From the NCBI RefSeq assembly GCF_030286555.1, contig NZ_JASVWF010000004.1, positions 248,001 through 312,000 on the forward strand: a DNA stretch of 64,000 nt, in the 5' to 3' direction. The DNA is from Actinomycetospora termitidis (GTDB lineage Bacteria; Actinomycetota; Actinomycetes; Mycobacteriales; Pseudonocardiaceae). Position numbers and translations under genes: made by a program. A model generated the notes under the pieces. That model saw only the letters and a list, made by a program, of their open reading frames with translations. It searched no databases and had not been told where the DNA came from. Within the stretch, counting starts at the first letter, position 1. Each line of letters starts with the position of its first letter. Positions 7,969 to 20,788 of this stretch are shown piece after piece.

Positions 7969-9937
7969 GATCCCCGACGAGGGCCCACGCCGCCCCCGCC
8001 CCGGCCGCTACTCCTACGGTCGGTTCTACGACGGCCCCGACCCGCTCGCTCCGCCGTTCGACATCCGTGAGGCGATGGACGCGCTGGGCCGCGACGTCAT
8101 GGAGGGCACCAGCCCGCGGCAGGCGATGCGCGAGCTGATGCGCCGCGGGCTGCGCGACCAGCAGGGTCTCGACGACCTGCAGCGGCGCCTCAACGAGCAG
8201 CGGCGGCGGCTGCAGCGGGAGAACCGGATCGACGGCACCCTGCAGGAGATCCGGGAACTGCTGGACCAGGCCCTGGAGGCGGAGCGCAACTCCCTGCAGG
8301 CCGAGGACTCCGACGACGCGCGGTTCCGGGAGATGTCGCTGGACGCGCTGCCGGACTCCACGGCAGGAGCGGTCAACGAGCTGCAGAACTACGACTGGCG
8401 CAACGCCGAGGCCCGGCAGGCGTTCCAGCAGATCCAGGACCTCATGGGCCGGGAGGCGCTCGACCAGCGCTTCCAGGGCATGAAGGAGGCGATGGAGAAC
8501 GCGACGCCCGAGGACGTCGAGCAGGTCCGGGAGATGCTCTCCGACCTCAACGACCTGCTGGAGTCCCACGGGCGCGGGGAGGACACCACCGAGCAGTTCG
8601 CCGAGTTCATGGGCAAGCACGGCCAGTACTTCCCGGAGAACCCGAGCACCACCGAGGAACTGATCGACATCCTCGCGCAACGCTCGGCGGCCGCCCAGCG
8701 GATGATGAACTCGCTGTCGGCGGAGCAGCGCGCGGAGCTCGAGGGCCTCATGCAGTCCGCGTTCGGCGACCCGCGGCTGGCCGAGCAGCTCTCCCGCCTG
8801 GACTCCCAGCTGCAGGCCATGCGGCCGGGGGAGGACTGGGACGGGCAGGGCCGGTTCCGGGGCGACAGCCCGATGGGCATGGGCGAGGCGACCCGGGCGA
8901 TGGAGCAGCTCGGGCAGCTGGACTCGCTGTCCGAGCAGCTCTCCCAGTCCTACCCGGGTGCGCGCATGGAGGACATCGACCTGGAGGCCCTGGAGGCCTC
9001 GCTCGGCCGCCAGGCCCGCGTCGACGCCCAGCGGCTCGCCGAGCTCGAGCGCGAGCTGGAGAACCAGGGCGTGTTCGAGCGCGGTCCGGACGGGTCGCTG
9101 ACGCTCTCGCCGAAGGCGTTGCGCCAGCTCGGGCAGTCCGCGCTGCGCGACGTCGTCGGCTCGCTGTCGACCCGTCGGGGGGAGCGGGAGACGCAGCGCT
9201 CCGGGGCGGCGGGGGACGCGAGCGGGGCGACCCGCCCGTGGGCGTTCGGGGACACCGAGCGCTGGGACACCTCGCGGACGCTGCTCAACGCCGAGCTCCG
9301 TAAGGCCGGCGGCGACCCGAGGGCCCTCGACGTCACGGACGTGGAGATCGTCGAGACCGAGCAGCGCACCCGGGCGGCGGTGGCCCTGTGCGTGGACACC
9401 TCGTGGTCGATGGTCGCCGACGGCCGCTGGGTCCCGATGAAGCGCACCGCGCTCGCGCTGCACCACCTGGTGTCGACGCGGTTCCGGGGCGACGCGTTGC
9501 AGATCATCACCTTCGGGCGCCACGCCCAGACGGTCGACCTCGGGCAGCTCACCGGCCTGGAGGGCGTGTGGGAGCAGGGCACGAACCTGCACCACGCGCT
9601 GCTGCTCGCGGGCCGGCACCTGCGGCGGCACTCCGACGCCGCCCCGGTGGTGCTGGTGGTCACCGACGGCGAGCCGACCGCGCACCTGGAGCCGGACGGC
9701 CACGCCGTCTTCGACTACCCGCCGAGCCCGGAGACGCTCCGGGCGACGCTGAACGAGGTGGACGTCATCGCCCGCCTGAAGGCCGCGCTCACGGTGTTCA
9801 TGCTCGGCGAGGACCCGCGGCTCGAGGCCTTCGTCGACATGGTGGCGCGACGCAGCGGGGGGAGGGTGATCGCGCCGGACCTCGACGGGCTCGGCGCGGC
9901 GGTCGTCAGCGACTACCTGAGCAGCCGCCGACGCTGA
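7958..9937 (+). CDS. VWA-domain protein, partner of the AAA ATPase (Rv0959-like)
   Basis: This 659-residue protein has a long, highly charged helical N-terminal region (about residues 1-450, rich in Glu/Gln/Arg heptad-like runs) and a C-terminal von Willebrand factor A domain. The MIDAS metal site is visible as DTSWSM, then TNLHHAL, then TDGEPT. VWA domains of this class bind a protein partner through the metal and couple it to the AAA ring encoded just upstream. ATG 7958 overlaps the ATPase gene by 11 bp, indicating translational coupling. The client is not known. Confidence 0.85.
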   Translation: MAAEIPDEGPRRPRPGRYSYGRFYDGPDPLAPPFDIREAMDALGRDVMEGTSPRQAMRELMRRGLRDQQGLDDLQRRLNEQRRRLQRENRIDGTLQEIRELLDQALEAERNSLQAEDSDDARFREMSLDALPDSTAGAVNELQNYDWRNAEARQAFQQIQDLMGREALDQRFQGMKEAMENATPEDVEQVREMLSDLNDLLESHGRGEDTTEQFAEFMGKHGQYFPENPSTTEELIDILAQRSAAAQRMMNSLSAEQRAELEGLMQSAFGDPRLAEQLSRLDSQLQAMRPGEDWDGQGRFRGDSPMGMGEATRAMEQLGQLDSLSEQLSQSYPGARMEDIDLEALEASLGRQARVDAQRLAELERELENQGVFERGPDGSLTLSPKALRQLGQSALRDVVGSLSTRRGERETQRSGAAGDASGATRPWAFGDTERWDTSRTLLNAELRKAGGDPRALDVTDVEIVETEQRTRAAVALCVDTSWSMVADGRWVPMKRTALALHHLVSTRFRGDALQIITFGRHAQTVDLGQLTGLEGVWEQGTNLHHALLLAGRHLRRHSDAAPVVLVVTDGEPTAHLEPDGHAVFDYPPSPETLRATLNEVDVIARLKAALTVFMLGEDPRLEAFVDMVARRSGGRVIAPDLDGLGAAVVSDYLSSRRR

Positions 9938-10052
9938 ACCGCGGTGAGACAATCGATCTCCCCGTGGCTCAGCGTCAATCTGTGCCAGAAGTAACCGCTT
10001 TCGATGACCCGACCACCCGTTCGGGTCTAGTGCTTCGGTTACTCTGGGACAC

Positions 10053-10085
10053 GGCGGGAGTCGACACCCCCCCGCGACTCCCGCC
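10053..10085. terminator. Perfect 11-bp stem hairpin, probable terminator
   Basis: GGCGGGAGTCG (10053-10063) pairs with CGACTCCCGCC (10075-10085) around an 11-nt C-rich loop. It lies 116 nt after the VWA stop and upstream of the mshC promoter, so it probably ends the AAA-VWA transcript. No T tract follows. Confidence 0.55.
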
Positions 10086-10219
10086 ACCCCGGCCGGGTCC
10101 CCTGCCTCCGATCAGGGCCGTCGTGCTCGCCCGCGACGACCCTGCGGCAGGGCCCGGCCGGGACCCCCTCCGCGTGTGGGCCGTGGCCCGTTCGCACCCG
10201 GGCGCGCCGCCGGTGGGCA

Positions 10220-10225
10220 TAGGGT
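10220..10225 (+). promoter_or_regulatory. -10 box TAGGGT of mshC
   Basis: TAGGGT ends 7 nt before ATG 10233 with no Shine-Dalgarno sequence between, so mshC is probably translated from a leaderless mRNA. Confidence 0.5.
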
Positions 10226-10232
10226 CACGGGC

Positions 10233-11483
10233 ATGCGTTCGTGGTCTGGAGTCGACGTCCCCCAGGTGCCCGGCACCCCGCCCCCGCTGCGGCTCTTCGA
10301 CACCTCGACCGGCGAGGTCCGCCCCACCACCCCCGCCTCCGCCGGCGCCCGCATGTACGTCTGCGGCATCACCCCCTACGACGCCACGCACCTCGGTCAC
10401 GCCGCCACCTACCTGGCCTTCGACCTGGTCAACCGCTGCTGGCGCGACGCCGGGCACGACGTGCACTACGTCCAGAACGTCACCGACATCGACGACCCGC
10501 TGCTCGAGCGCGCGGAGCGCGACTCCGACGACTGGGTCGTGCTCGGGATGCGCGAGACCGCCCTCTTCCGCGAGGACATGGAGTCGCTGCGGGTCCTGCC
10601 CCCGCGCGACTACATCGGCGCCGTCGAGGCGATGGAGGAGATCACCGAGCTCGTCGGGAAGCTGCTCGCCTCCGGCGCGGCGTACCGGGCGGACGACCCG
10701 GAGCACCCCGACGTCTACTTCGACCACACCGCGACCGCCGACTTCGGCTACGTCTCGCGCTACTCCACCGCCGAGATGGAGCGCGTGTTCCCCGAACGTG
10801 GCGGCGACCCCGACCGTCCCGGCAAGCGCCACGCCCTCGATGCCCTGCTGTGGCGCACCGCCCGGGAGGGCGAACCGTCGTGGTCGTCCGACCTCGGCGA
10901 CGGCCGGCCCGGCTGGCACGTCGAGTGCACCGCGATCGCGATGAACCGCCTTGGCGAGGCCTTCGACGTGCAGGGAGGCGGCTCCGACCTCGCCTTCCCC
11001 CACCACGAGTTCGGCTCCGCCCACGGCGAGGCCCTCACCGGCATCCACCCGATGGCCCGGCACTACTGCCACGCCGGGATGATCGGCCTGGACGGCGAGA
11101 AGATGTCGAAGTCGAAGGGCAACCTCGTCTTCGTCTCGCGGCTGCGGGCCGACCGCGTCGACCCGATGGCGGTCCGCCTGGCCCTGCTCTCCGGCCACTG
11201 GCGCACCGACCGCTCCTGGACCGCGGACCTCCTGACGGCGGGCCAGGCCCGCCTGCACCGCTGGCGCGAGGCGGCCTCGCTGGACGCGGCCCCCGACCCC
11301 ACGGAGACGGTCGAGAAGATCCGCACCCACCTCGCCGACGACCTCGACAGCGCCGGCGCTCTCGCGGCGGTCGACGCTTGGGCCGACGAGGCGCTCCGAC
11401 GCCCAGGGTCCGGAACCGTTCCCGACGGCGGGTCGCGGGCGGCGGGTGCGATCGACGCGCTGCTGGGCATCACCCTGCGCTGA
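10233..11483 (+). CDS. mshC: L-cysteine:1D-myo-inositol 2-amino-2-deoxy-glucopyranoside ligase MshC
   Basis: This 416-residue class I aminoacyl-tRNA synthetase-like enzyme of mycothiol biosynthesis uses ATP to join cysteine to GlcN-Ins. The HIGH-like motif is THLGHAATY, with the zinc-binding Cys just before it in [10 protein letters not shown]. The second Cys and zinc region is [10 protein letters not shown] and [11 protein letters not shown], and the KMSKS motif is [10 protein letters not shown]. It lacks the longer C-terminal tRNA-binding part of cysteinyl-tRNA synthetase, which separates MshC from CysS. ATG 10233 is set by TAGGGT. The C-terminal region carries the 18-base word at 11418-11435, translated here as VPDGGS. 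Confidence 0.93.
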   Translation: MRSWSGVDVPQVPGTPPPLRLFDTSTGEVRPTTPASAGARMYVCGITPYDATHLGHAATYLAFDLVNRCWRDAGHDVHYVQNVTDIDDPLLERAERDSDDWVVLGMRETALFREDMESLRVLPPRDYIGAVEAMEEITELVGKLLASGAAYRADDPEHPDVYFDHTATADFGYVSRYSTAEMERVFPERGGDPDRPGKRHALDALLWRTAREGEPSWSSDLGDGRPGWHVECTAIAMNRLGEAFDVQGGGSDLAFPHHEFGSAHGEALTGIHPMARHYCHAGMIGLDGEKMSKSKGNLVFVSRLRADRVDPMAVRLALLSGHWRTDRSWTADLLTAGQARLHRWREAASLDAAPDPTETVEKIRTHLADDLDSAGALAAVDAWADEALRRPGSGTVPDGGSRAAGAIDALLGITLR

Positions 11484-11508
11484 GACTCATCCGCAGCGAG
11501 GAGGAACC

Positions 11509-11865
11509 ATGGCCCGCAACGTCCTGGGCGGCGAGCTCGCCGACTGCAGTCACGACCCCGTCACCGGCTTCTACCGGAACGGCTGCTGCGAGACCGGTCC
11601 CGACGACGCCGGGGTGCACACGGTCTGCGCCCGGGTCACCGCGGAGTTCCTGGAGTTCTCCGCAGCGCGTGGCAACGACCTCACGCGCTCCGACGCGAAC
11701 TTCCCGGGCCTGACGCCGGGGGACCGCTGGTGCCTGTGCGCGAGCCGCTGGAAGGAGGCGCTCGACGGGGGCGTCGCCCCGCCGGTGGTACTCGAGGCCT
11801 CGCACGCCCGCTCGCTGGAGTGGGTCGACCTGGCGGACCTGCAGGCGCACGCGATCACCGCCTGA
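11509..11865 (+). CDS. DUF2237 family protein
   Basis: A 118-residue cytoplasmic protein of the DUF2237 family. It begins ARNVLGGELADCSHDPVTGFYRNGCC and contains DRWCLCASRW. The several conserved Cys and the GFYRNGCCETGPDDAGVHTVC block are the family signature. No biochemical role is established. ATG 11509 is preceded by GAGGAGGA at good spacing. It lies 25 nt after mshC on the same strand and is probably co-transcribed. Confidence 0.85.
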   Translation: MARNVLGGELADCSHDPVTGFYRNGCCETGPDDAGVHTVCARVTAEFLEFSAARGNDLTRSDANFPGLTPGDRWCLCASRWKEALDGGVAPPVVLEASHARSLEWVDLADLQAHAITA

Positions 11866-11882
11866 CGCGCGGACCCGCCGTC

Positions 11883-13292
11883 GTGAGCCGTCCCGCCCCA
11901 CCCGCCACCGCCTCGCAGGTCCGCGCCCAGCGCGGCGCGACCCGCCGTCTGGACCAGGCGCTGGTGGAGCGGGACCCGCACGCCGAGCGGGACCCCGAAC
12001 GCACCCGACGCCGGGCCGTGACCGTCGGCGCGGTCGTGGCGGCCCTCGGCCTCGTCGCGGCCGCGGTCGTCGGGCTGGTCCGCGGCGACGCCGACTGGCG
12101 GGCGGCGACGATCGTCCGGGGCGTGCCGAGCGGGACGCTCTACGTGGTCGCCCGCGACCCCGACCGGCTCGTCCCGACGACGGACCTCGCTTCAGCGCGG
12201 CTGCTGGCGGCCGGGGTGGACGCGCATCGGGCCGACCCGGCGGAGGGGCTCGCGCCGGCGGATCCGACACCGGTCCGCGACGACGCCCTCACCGACGTCC
12301 CCCGCACCGTCCCGCTCGGGCTCGCCGGGGCGCCGTCGGTGCTCCCGGACACCGCATCCGCGCCGGTGCCCGACGTGTGGGCGGTCTGCGACGCGCCCGC
12401 GGCCGGCCGGGAGCGCCCGGTCGTGCTCGCGGGCTACCCCGACCTCGGGCAAACGGTGACCGCCGGGGAGGCGCTGCTCCTGCGCGGCGACGACGGCCGG
12501 ACCTGGCTGGTCTCCGAGGGCCGACGCGCCGCGATCGACCCGGCCCAGGGTGCCGTCGTGCGGGCGCTCGACATCGCCGGTGAGCCCGCTCGACCGGCCG
12601 GGCCGGCCCTGCTCGGGACGCTGCCGGAGGGTGCGCCGCTGGTGCCGCCGCAGATCGTCGGCGCGGGGCTCGCGCCGGCGGATCCGGCGACGCGGGCGCT
12701 GGGCCTGCCGGTGGGCACCGTCGCGCGGGTCGCCGGAGATCCGGTCCGCCTGGTCGTGGTGCTGCCCGGCGGGGTGCAGGAGGTGCCCGCGGTCGTCGCG
12801 GAGCTGACCCGGTTCGCGACGCCGGGTGCGGACGCCCGGGTGGCGGAGGTGCCGGCACCGGTCGTCGACGGGCTGCCCCGGGTCGTCGGGATCGACCTCG
12901 ACGCCTACCCGCGGGCCTTCCCGCGCGTGCTCGGCGAGGCCGAGGCGCCGGTGGTCTGCGGGGCACCGACCATCGGCGCGGGCACCACGCTCACCGTGGC
13001 GGGGACGGTGCCGTCACCGGTGCCGCCCACGCCGGTCGCCGACCCCGGGGCGGTCGGATCGGTGCGGATCGCCGGGGCGGGGGCGTACGTCGTGCCGGTC
13101 GGGCCGGGGGAGCCCGTCGACCCCGGTCGCGGGGTCGTGGTCGACCAGGTCGGGCGGGTGCTGCCCGTCGCGGGCCGGGACGCCGCCGCGGCGCTCGGCC
13201 TCGGCGCGCCCCGCCCGGCGCCCCGGAGCGTGGTCGACCTGCTCCCGCGCGGCCCGGTCCTCGACCTCGTGGGCGCGCGCACCCTCCGCTGA
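11883..13292 (+). CDS. eccB: Type VII secretion protein EccB (standalone)
   Basis: This 469-residue protein has the EccB layout. A short cytoplasmic N-terminus contains ATASQVRAQRGATRRLDQALVERD, typical of EccB. One transmembrane helix follows (VTVGAVVAALGLVAAAVVGLV), then a large extracytoplasmic repeat domain rich in Pro/Val/Gly. EccB is a membrane component of ESX secretion complexes. No eccC, eccD, mycP or WXG100 gene is within the window, so it is an orphan here. GTG 11883 follows the DUF2237 stop by 17 nt. Two paired Cys (AVCDAP, VVCGAP) are in the expected external domain. Confidence 0.82.
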   Translation: MSRPAPPATASQVRAQRGATRRLDQALVERDPHAERDPERTRRRAVTVGAVVAALGLVAAAVVGLVRGDADWRAATIVRGVPSGTLYVVARDPDRLVPTTDLASARLLAAGVDAHRADPAEGLAPADPTPVRDDALTDVPRTVPLGLAGAPSVLPDTASAPVPDVWAVCDAPAAGRERPVVLAGYPDLGQTVTAGEALLLRGDDGRTWLVSEGRRAAIDPAQGAVVRALDIAGEPARPAGPALLGTLPEGAPLVPPQIVGAGLAPADPATRALGLPVGTVARVAGDPVRLVVVLPGGVQEVPAVVAELTRFATPGADARVAEVPAPVVDGLPRVVGIDLDAYPRAFPRVLGEAEAPVVCGAPTIGAGTTLTVAGTVPSPVPPTPVADPGAVGSVRIAGAGAYVVPVGPGEPVDPGRGVVVDQVGRVLPVAGRDAAAALGLGAPRPAPRSVVDLLPRGPVLDLVGARTLR

Positions 13293-13325
13293 ACCGGCAC
13301 CGACCCGGCGTCAGGAAGAGGGACC

Positions 13326-14237
13326 TCAGCGCTCCCAGGGCCCGCCGAGACCGGAGCCGCCCGCGACGTCACCCGGGCCGCCCGGGTCGCGCCGGCGCAG
13401 GTAGCGCTCGAAGTCGGCCGCGATCTCGTCGCCGGAGGCCTCCTGGAGGTCGGACTCCGCGTCGCCGGCCTCCTCGAGCGCCTTGACGTACTCGCGGACC
13501 TCGTCGTCCTCGTCGGCCATCTCCGAGACGGTGCGCTCCCACTTCTCGGCCTGGTCGGGCAGCGCGCCGAGCGGGACCTCGACGTCGAGGACCTCCTCCA
13601 CCCGCTGCAGCAGCGCAATCGTCGCCTTGGGCGCGGGCGGCTGGGAGACGTAGTGCGGGACGGCGGCCCAGAACGAGATCGCGGGGATGCCGGCCTGCAC
13701 GCAGGCGTCGTTGAGCACGCCGGTGACGCCGGTGGGGCCCTGGTAGCGGGAGCTGGAGAGCCCGTAGCGGGCCGCGGACTCCTTGTCGAACGACGATCCG
13801 GTGACCGGCACGGGCCGGGTGTGCGGGGTGTCGGCGAGGAGCGCGCCGAGGGTGATCACGGTCGTGACGCCGAGCTCGGTGGCCTTGGCGACGATCTCGG
13901 CGACGAACGAGCGCCACCGCATGTTCGGCTCGATGCCGCGCACCAGGATCAGGTCCCGCTCGGACCCGGGCGGGCGGCAGAGCGTGAAGCGGGTGGTGGG
14001 CCAGTCGATCGCCCGGCTGATCCCGTCGACCAGACGCACGGTCGGCCGCGAGACCTGGAAATCGTAGTAGTCCTCGGGGTCGATCGCACCGAGTTCGGTC
14101 GCATCCCAGTTCAGGGCCAGGTGCTCGACGGCCGTACTGGCGGCGTCGCCCGCGTCGTTCCAGCCCTCGAACGCACACAGCATGACCGGGTCGTTCAGGT
14201 CGTGAGCAGGGAGACCGGGCTCGTCTGAGGCGGACAC
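13326..14237 (-). CDS. PAC2 family protein
   Basis: This 303-residue member of the PAC2 (proteasome assembly chaperone 2-like) family resembles Rv2125. Characteristic segments are MLCAFEGWNDAGDAAS near the N-terminus, TVITLGALLADTPHTRPV in the middle and GVLNDACVQAGIPAISFWAAVPHYV. The acidic C-terminal tail ends in a Gly-rich segment. The archaeal and eukaryotic relatives assist proteasome assembly; whether the bacterial protein touches the nearby proteasome is not established. GTG 14237 is preceded by the hexamer TAAGCT with a 6-nt gap. It is divergent from metH. Confidence 0.85.
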   Translation of the reverse strand: MSASDEPGLPAHDLNDPVMLCAFEGWNDAGDAASTAVEHLALNWDATELGAIDPEDYYDFQVSRPTVRLVDGISRAIDWPTTRFTLCRPPGSERDLILVRGIEPNMRWRSFVAEIVAKATELGVTTVITLGALLADTPHTRPVPVTGSSFDKESAARYGLSSSRYQGPTGVTGVLNDACVQAGIPAISFWAAVPHYVSQPPAPKATIALLQRVEEVLDVEVPLGALPDQAEKWERTVSEMADEDDEVREYVKALEEAGDAESDLQEASGDEIAADFERYLRRRDPGGPGDVAGGSGLGGPWER

Positions 14238-14298
14238 CGCCCCAGCTTACGGGTCGTGACGAGGCTCGCAGGTCAGCGAGTTGACCCATTGGTCACGT

Positions 14299-14304
14299 TA
14301 CGAT
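14299..14304 (+). promoter_or_regulatory. -10 box TACGAT of metH
   Basis: TACGAT is followed after 6 nt by ATG 14311. TTGACC at 14281-14286 is only 12 bp upstream of it, so it is not a standard -35. A leaderless start is likely. No cobalamin riboswitch is visible in the short upstream region. Confidence 0.4.
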
Positions 14305-14310
14305 CGTGTG

Positions 14311-17848
<3,538 letters not shown>

Positions 17849-17856
<8 letters not shown>

Positions 17857-18520
17857 CGTCGCGGCCGTCCTGTGGGACATGGACGGCACGCTGGTCGACT
17901 CCGAGGGCCTGTGGTCGATCACCATGGCGGAGCTCGCCGTCCACCTGGGCGGCGAGCTGTCCGCGGCCACGCGCGAGGAGCTGACCGGCTCGAGCCTGCG
18001 CCGCACCGCTTCCACGGTGCTGCGTGAGGTCGGTCTTCCCGACGACGAGGCCGCGGTCGACTCCGCGGGTCGGTGGCTGATCGAGCGCACCCACGAGGTG
18101 TTCTCCCAGGGCCTGCCGTGGCGCCCCGGGGCCCGGGAGGCGCTCGCGGCCGTCCGGGCGTCCGGCGTGGCCACCGCGCTGGTGACCAGCACGTACCGGT
18201 CGCTCACCGAGGTCGCGCTGGACACCATCGGGCGCGAGTGGTTCGACGTCACCGTCTGCGGCGACGAGGTGAGCGCGACCAAGCCGGACCCGGCGCCCTA
18301 CCGCCGGGCGTGCGACCTGCTCGGCGTCGACCCGGCGTCGTGCGTGGCGGTGGAGGACTCGGCCACCGGTACCGCATCGGCCGCCGCCGCCGGGGCGACG
18401 GTGCTCGTGGTGCCGGCCGGCCCGCCGGTGCCTGCGGGGGAACGGCGGGTGGCCCGGGACTCGCTGGAGGGGCTCACGATGAGCGACGTACGGTTGCTCC
18501 TGACAGCCAACGTGCACTAA
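17849..18520 (+). CDS. HAD-superfamily hydrolase (phosphatase/beta-phosphoglucomutase-like)
   Basis: This 223-residue HAD subfamily IA enzyme has motif [13 protein letters not shown] (nucleophile Asp), motif [10 protein letters not shown], the motif III Lys in [10 protein letters not shown] and motif [13 protein letters not shown] helical C1 cap lies between motifs I and II. It probably acts on a small phosphorylated metabolite; the substrate cannot be read from the sequence. ATG 17849 overlaps the metH stop by 8 bp, so it is translated with methionine synthase and may be a damage-control phosphatase for that pathway (inference). Confidence 0.85.
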
Positions 18521-18620
18521 GTCGTTCGGAGTAGTCGGCGGCCGGTCGGCTCTCACCCCCCGCCGATCGCCGAGGACCGTCCGGAGCAGGTCACGCCTCC
18601 GGTGCAGCCGGGAGGACACG

Positions 18621-18905
18621 ATGATGCAACCATCGGTGAACGTGAAGACGTTCGACGAGCTCTTCGAGGAGCTCAGCACCAAGGCACGGGAGCGGCCCGA
18701 GGGCTCGGGCACGGTCGCCGCCCTCGACGACGGGGTCCACGCGCAGGGCAAGAAGGTCCTCGAGGAGGCCGGCGAGGTGTGGCTCGCCGCCGAGCACGAG
18801 ACCGACGACAAGCTCGCCGAGGAGATCTCCCAGCTGCTCTACCGCACGCAGGTGATCATGCTCGGCCGCGGGCTGACCCTCGAAGACGTGTACAAGTACC
18901 TCTAG
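18621..18905 (+). CDS. hisE: Phosphoribosyl-ATP diphosphatase HisE
   Basis: This 94-residue all-alpha MazG-like pyrophosphatase performs the second step of histidine synthesis, PR-ATP to PR-AMP. The conserved metal-binding helices are visible: [17 protein letters not shown] and [22 protein letters not shown] 18621 (or 18624) follows GGGAGG. It is separate from HisI, as usual in actinobacteria, and hisG follows after 50 nt; the hisE-hisG pair matches Rv2122c-Rv2121c. Confidence 0.95.
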   Translation: MMQPSVNVKTFDELFEELSTKARERPEGSGTVAALDDGVHAQGKKVLEEAGEVWLAAEHETDDKLAEEISQLLYRTQVIMLGRGLTLEDVYKYL

Positions 18906-18916
18906 ACCATCGAACA

Positions 18917-18941
18917 GGGCACCGCGTCCGGTGCGGTGCCC
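18917..18941 (+). promoter_or_regulatory. hisE-hisG intercistronic hairpin
   Basis: GGGCACCG (18917-18924) pairs perfectly with CGGTGCCC (18934-18941) around a 9-nt loop, ending 14 nt before hisG ATG and just before its GGAGAGAG ribosome binding site. It may tune hisG translation or mRNA stability. Confidence 0.4.
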
Positions 18942-18955
18942 GCCAGGAGAGAGCC

Positions 18956-19939
18956 ATGCTCCGCGTCGCCGTCCCGAACAAGGGGTCCCTCGCCGAGGAG
19001 GCGTCCCGCATGCTGCGCGACGCCGGGTACCGGCAGCGGTCGGACAACCGTGACCTGTCCCTGCACGACCACGCCAACAGCGTGCAGTTCTTCTACCTGC
19101 GGCCCAAGGACATCGCGACCTACGTCTCCGAGGGGCAGCTCCACCTGGGGATCACCGGGCACGACCTGACCGAGGAGTCGTCGGCCTCGGTGAACGAGGT
19201 GCTCAAGCTCGGGTTCGGCAACTCGCAGTTCCGCTACGCCGCACCGATCGCCAAGAACTGGACGGTGCAGGACCTCGCGGGCAAGCGGATCGCGACCTCC
19301 TTCCCGCGCCTGGTGCGCGCCAACCTCGCCCAGCAGCGCATCTCGGCGAAGGACGTCATCCGGCTCGACGGAGCGGTGGAGGTCTCGATCGAGCTGGAGG
19401 TCGCCGACGCCATCGCCGACGTCGTCTCCACCGGCCGCACGCTCGCCCAGCACGGCCTCGAGCCGATCGGCGACCCGATCCTGGCCTCCGAGGCGGTGAT
19501 CGTGGACCGGAACGCCAAGTTCGACCAGCAGCCGGACGCCCCGGAGATCACCAAGGCCAAGTTCCGGTTCATCGAGCGGCTCCGCGGCGTGGTCTTCGCC
19601 CGCCAGTACGTGATGCTCGACTACGACTGCCCGATCGAGGTCCAGGAGGACGCGGTGCAGGTGACCCCGGGCGTGCAGTCGCCCACGGTCGCCCCGCTCT
19701 CGCTCGACGGCTGGGTGGCCGTGCGGTCCATGGTGCGGCGCAGCCGCGTCAACGACGTCATGGACGAGCTGGCCGACCTCGGGTGCACCGGCATCGTCAC
19801 CTCGTCGCTCCAGTCGTGCCGGGCGGTCCTGCCCGGCACCGGGGGCGTCAGCTCGATGCCGGGCGCCGCACCGCCCCCGGCCGAGTCGCCGTCCTCGGCC
19901 GACCCCGCCGTCGCACGGATGGGCGTCGCCGGCCGCTGA
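18956..19939 (+). CDS. hisG: ATP phosphoribosyltransferase HisG (long form)
   Basis: This 327-residue enzyme of the first histidine step condenses ATP with PRPP. It begins MLRVAVPNKGSLAEEA and contains the PRPP-loop region DAIADVVSTGRTLAQHGLEPIG. The C-terminal ACT-like regulatory domain, which binds histidine for feedback inhibition in long-form HisG, is present (about 215-290). About 35 extra residues follow, rich in Pro/Ser/Ala and probably disordered. ATG 18956 is preceded by AGGAGAGAG. It is the last gene of the hisE-hisG unit; the next gene is convergent. Confidence 0.94.
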   Translation: MLRVAVPNKGSLAEEASRMLRDAGYRQRSDNRDLSLHDHANSVQFFYLRPKDIATYVSEGQLHLGITGHDLTEESSASVNEVLKLGFGNSQFRYAAPIAKNWTVQDLAGKRIATSFPRLVRANLAQQRISAKDVIRLDGAVEVSIELEVADAIADVVSTGRTLAQHGLEPIGDPILASEAVIVDRNAKFDQQPDAPEITKAKFRFIERLRGVVFARQYVMLDYDCPIEVQEDAVQVTPGVQSPTVAPLSLDGWVAVRSMVRRSRVNDVMDELADLGCTGIVTSSLQSCRAVLPGTGGVSSMPGAAPPPAESPSSADPAVARMGVAGR

Positions 19940-19957
19940 GGCCTCCTCTCGCGGGCT

Positions 19958-20788
19958 CTACCGGGGCCGGACGGTGAGCGCCTGGGCGGCGCGGCCGACC
20001 GGCCCCTGCTCGTCGTGCAGCACCGAGTACGCCGTGCCGGTGCCCTCGGGCCCGATCACGCTGTCGGCGTCCAGGCCGGTCCACTCGCCGACCGGTTCGC
20101 GGTGCAGGTGCAGCGTCAGGTCGGTGTTGACGAACAACCACTCGCGCAGGTCCAGGCGGCTCGCGCACCCGTTCGTCGAATCGGCCACCGCGGCGAGCCG
20201 CTGGGCGGGTGTGGGCTCCTCGCCCTCGACGACCTGTCCCTTGATCCGCCCCCACGCCCGGCCGGGTCCCGACAGGTCGAGACCGCCCTCGATCCAGCGC
20301 CAGTCGACCGAGGTGAGGTAGCCGGGCAGCCAGCCGTCGGGGATGTCCCGCGTGGTCCCGGCGTCGGGCCCGGGCATCGCCGGCATCGCGCTGCCGGGCA
20401 CCGTGACGACCTCCGTCGTGTCGCCGACCCCGTGGAACCAGCCGTGGGCGCGCGCCACCGGGCGCAGCGTGCCGGACGCGGGGTCGGTGGCGGCGAGCTC
20501 GGCGGTGGCCAGCTCGATGGTGCGGCCGGGGCGTGTCACCTCGGCGCGCACGACCAGCTCGGCCACCGGCACCTTGCCCAGCACCTCCACCGTGACGCGG
20601 GCGAGGCGCAGGTCCGCCCGGCCCGACCGCCGTTCCAGGGCGCGGATCAGGAGTGCGCTCGGCGGCCCCATGTGCTGGGCGTCCGCGAACCACGGGCCGG
20701 CCGTGGCCGCCGAGGCCTCGACCCTCGTGCCCTCCGCGCGGTCCTCGTCGAGCAGGCGGAAGTAGGGCTCGGGCACGGGGGCACTCAT
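19958..20788 (-). CDS. Thioesterase family protein (acyl-CoA thioesterase II-like double hotdog)
   Basis: This 276-residue protein has the double-hotdog layout of TesB-like acyl-CoA thioesterases. The N-terminal half includes GPWFADAQHMGPPSALLIRALE. The C-terminal half includes DSTNGCASRLDLREWLFVNTDLTLHLHREPVGEW and VLHDEQGPVGRAAQAL, typical of this family. It probably hydrolyses acyl-CoA; chain length is unknown. ATG 20788 overlaps the TGA of the upstream RecB-like gene (ATGA), so the two are co-translated. In mycobacteria the corresponding locus (Rv2119) has the nuclease but no obligate link is known. Confidence 0.8.
   Translation of the reverse strand: MSAPVPEPYFRLLDEDRAEGTRVEASAATAGPWFADAQHMGPPSALLIRALERRSGRADLRLARVTVEVLGKVPVAELVVRAEVTRPGRTIELATAELAATDPASGTLRPVARAHGWFHGVGDTTEVVTVPGSAMPAMPGPDAGTTRDIPDGWLPGYLTSVDWRWIEGGLDLSGPGRAWGRIKGQVVEGEEPTPAQRLAAVADSTNGCASRLDLREWLFVNTDLTLHLHREPVGEWTGLDADSVIGPEGTGTAYSVLHDEQGPVGRAAQALTVRPR

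Larger units (their letters stand above)
9938..10232. other. Intergenic region upstream of mshC
   Basis: These 295 bp contain a small hairpin (ACCCGTTCGGGT near 10016-10027), a perfect 11-bp stem (listed separately) and the mshC -10 box. No tRNA or credible small ORF is seen. Confidence 0.5.

Noticed and set aside
9938..10100. tRNA or small RNA gene suggested by small hairpins
   Set aside because: No cloverleaf, anticodon arm or T-loop GTTCRANTC could be built. Only terminator-like stems are present.
14240..14310. Cobalamin riboswitch upstream of metH
   Set aside because: The divergent region with PAC2 is too short and the probable transcript starts at the metH codon itself.
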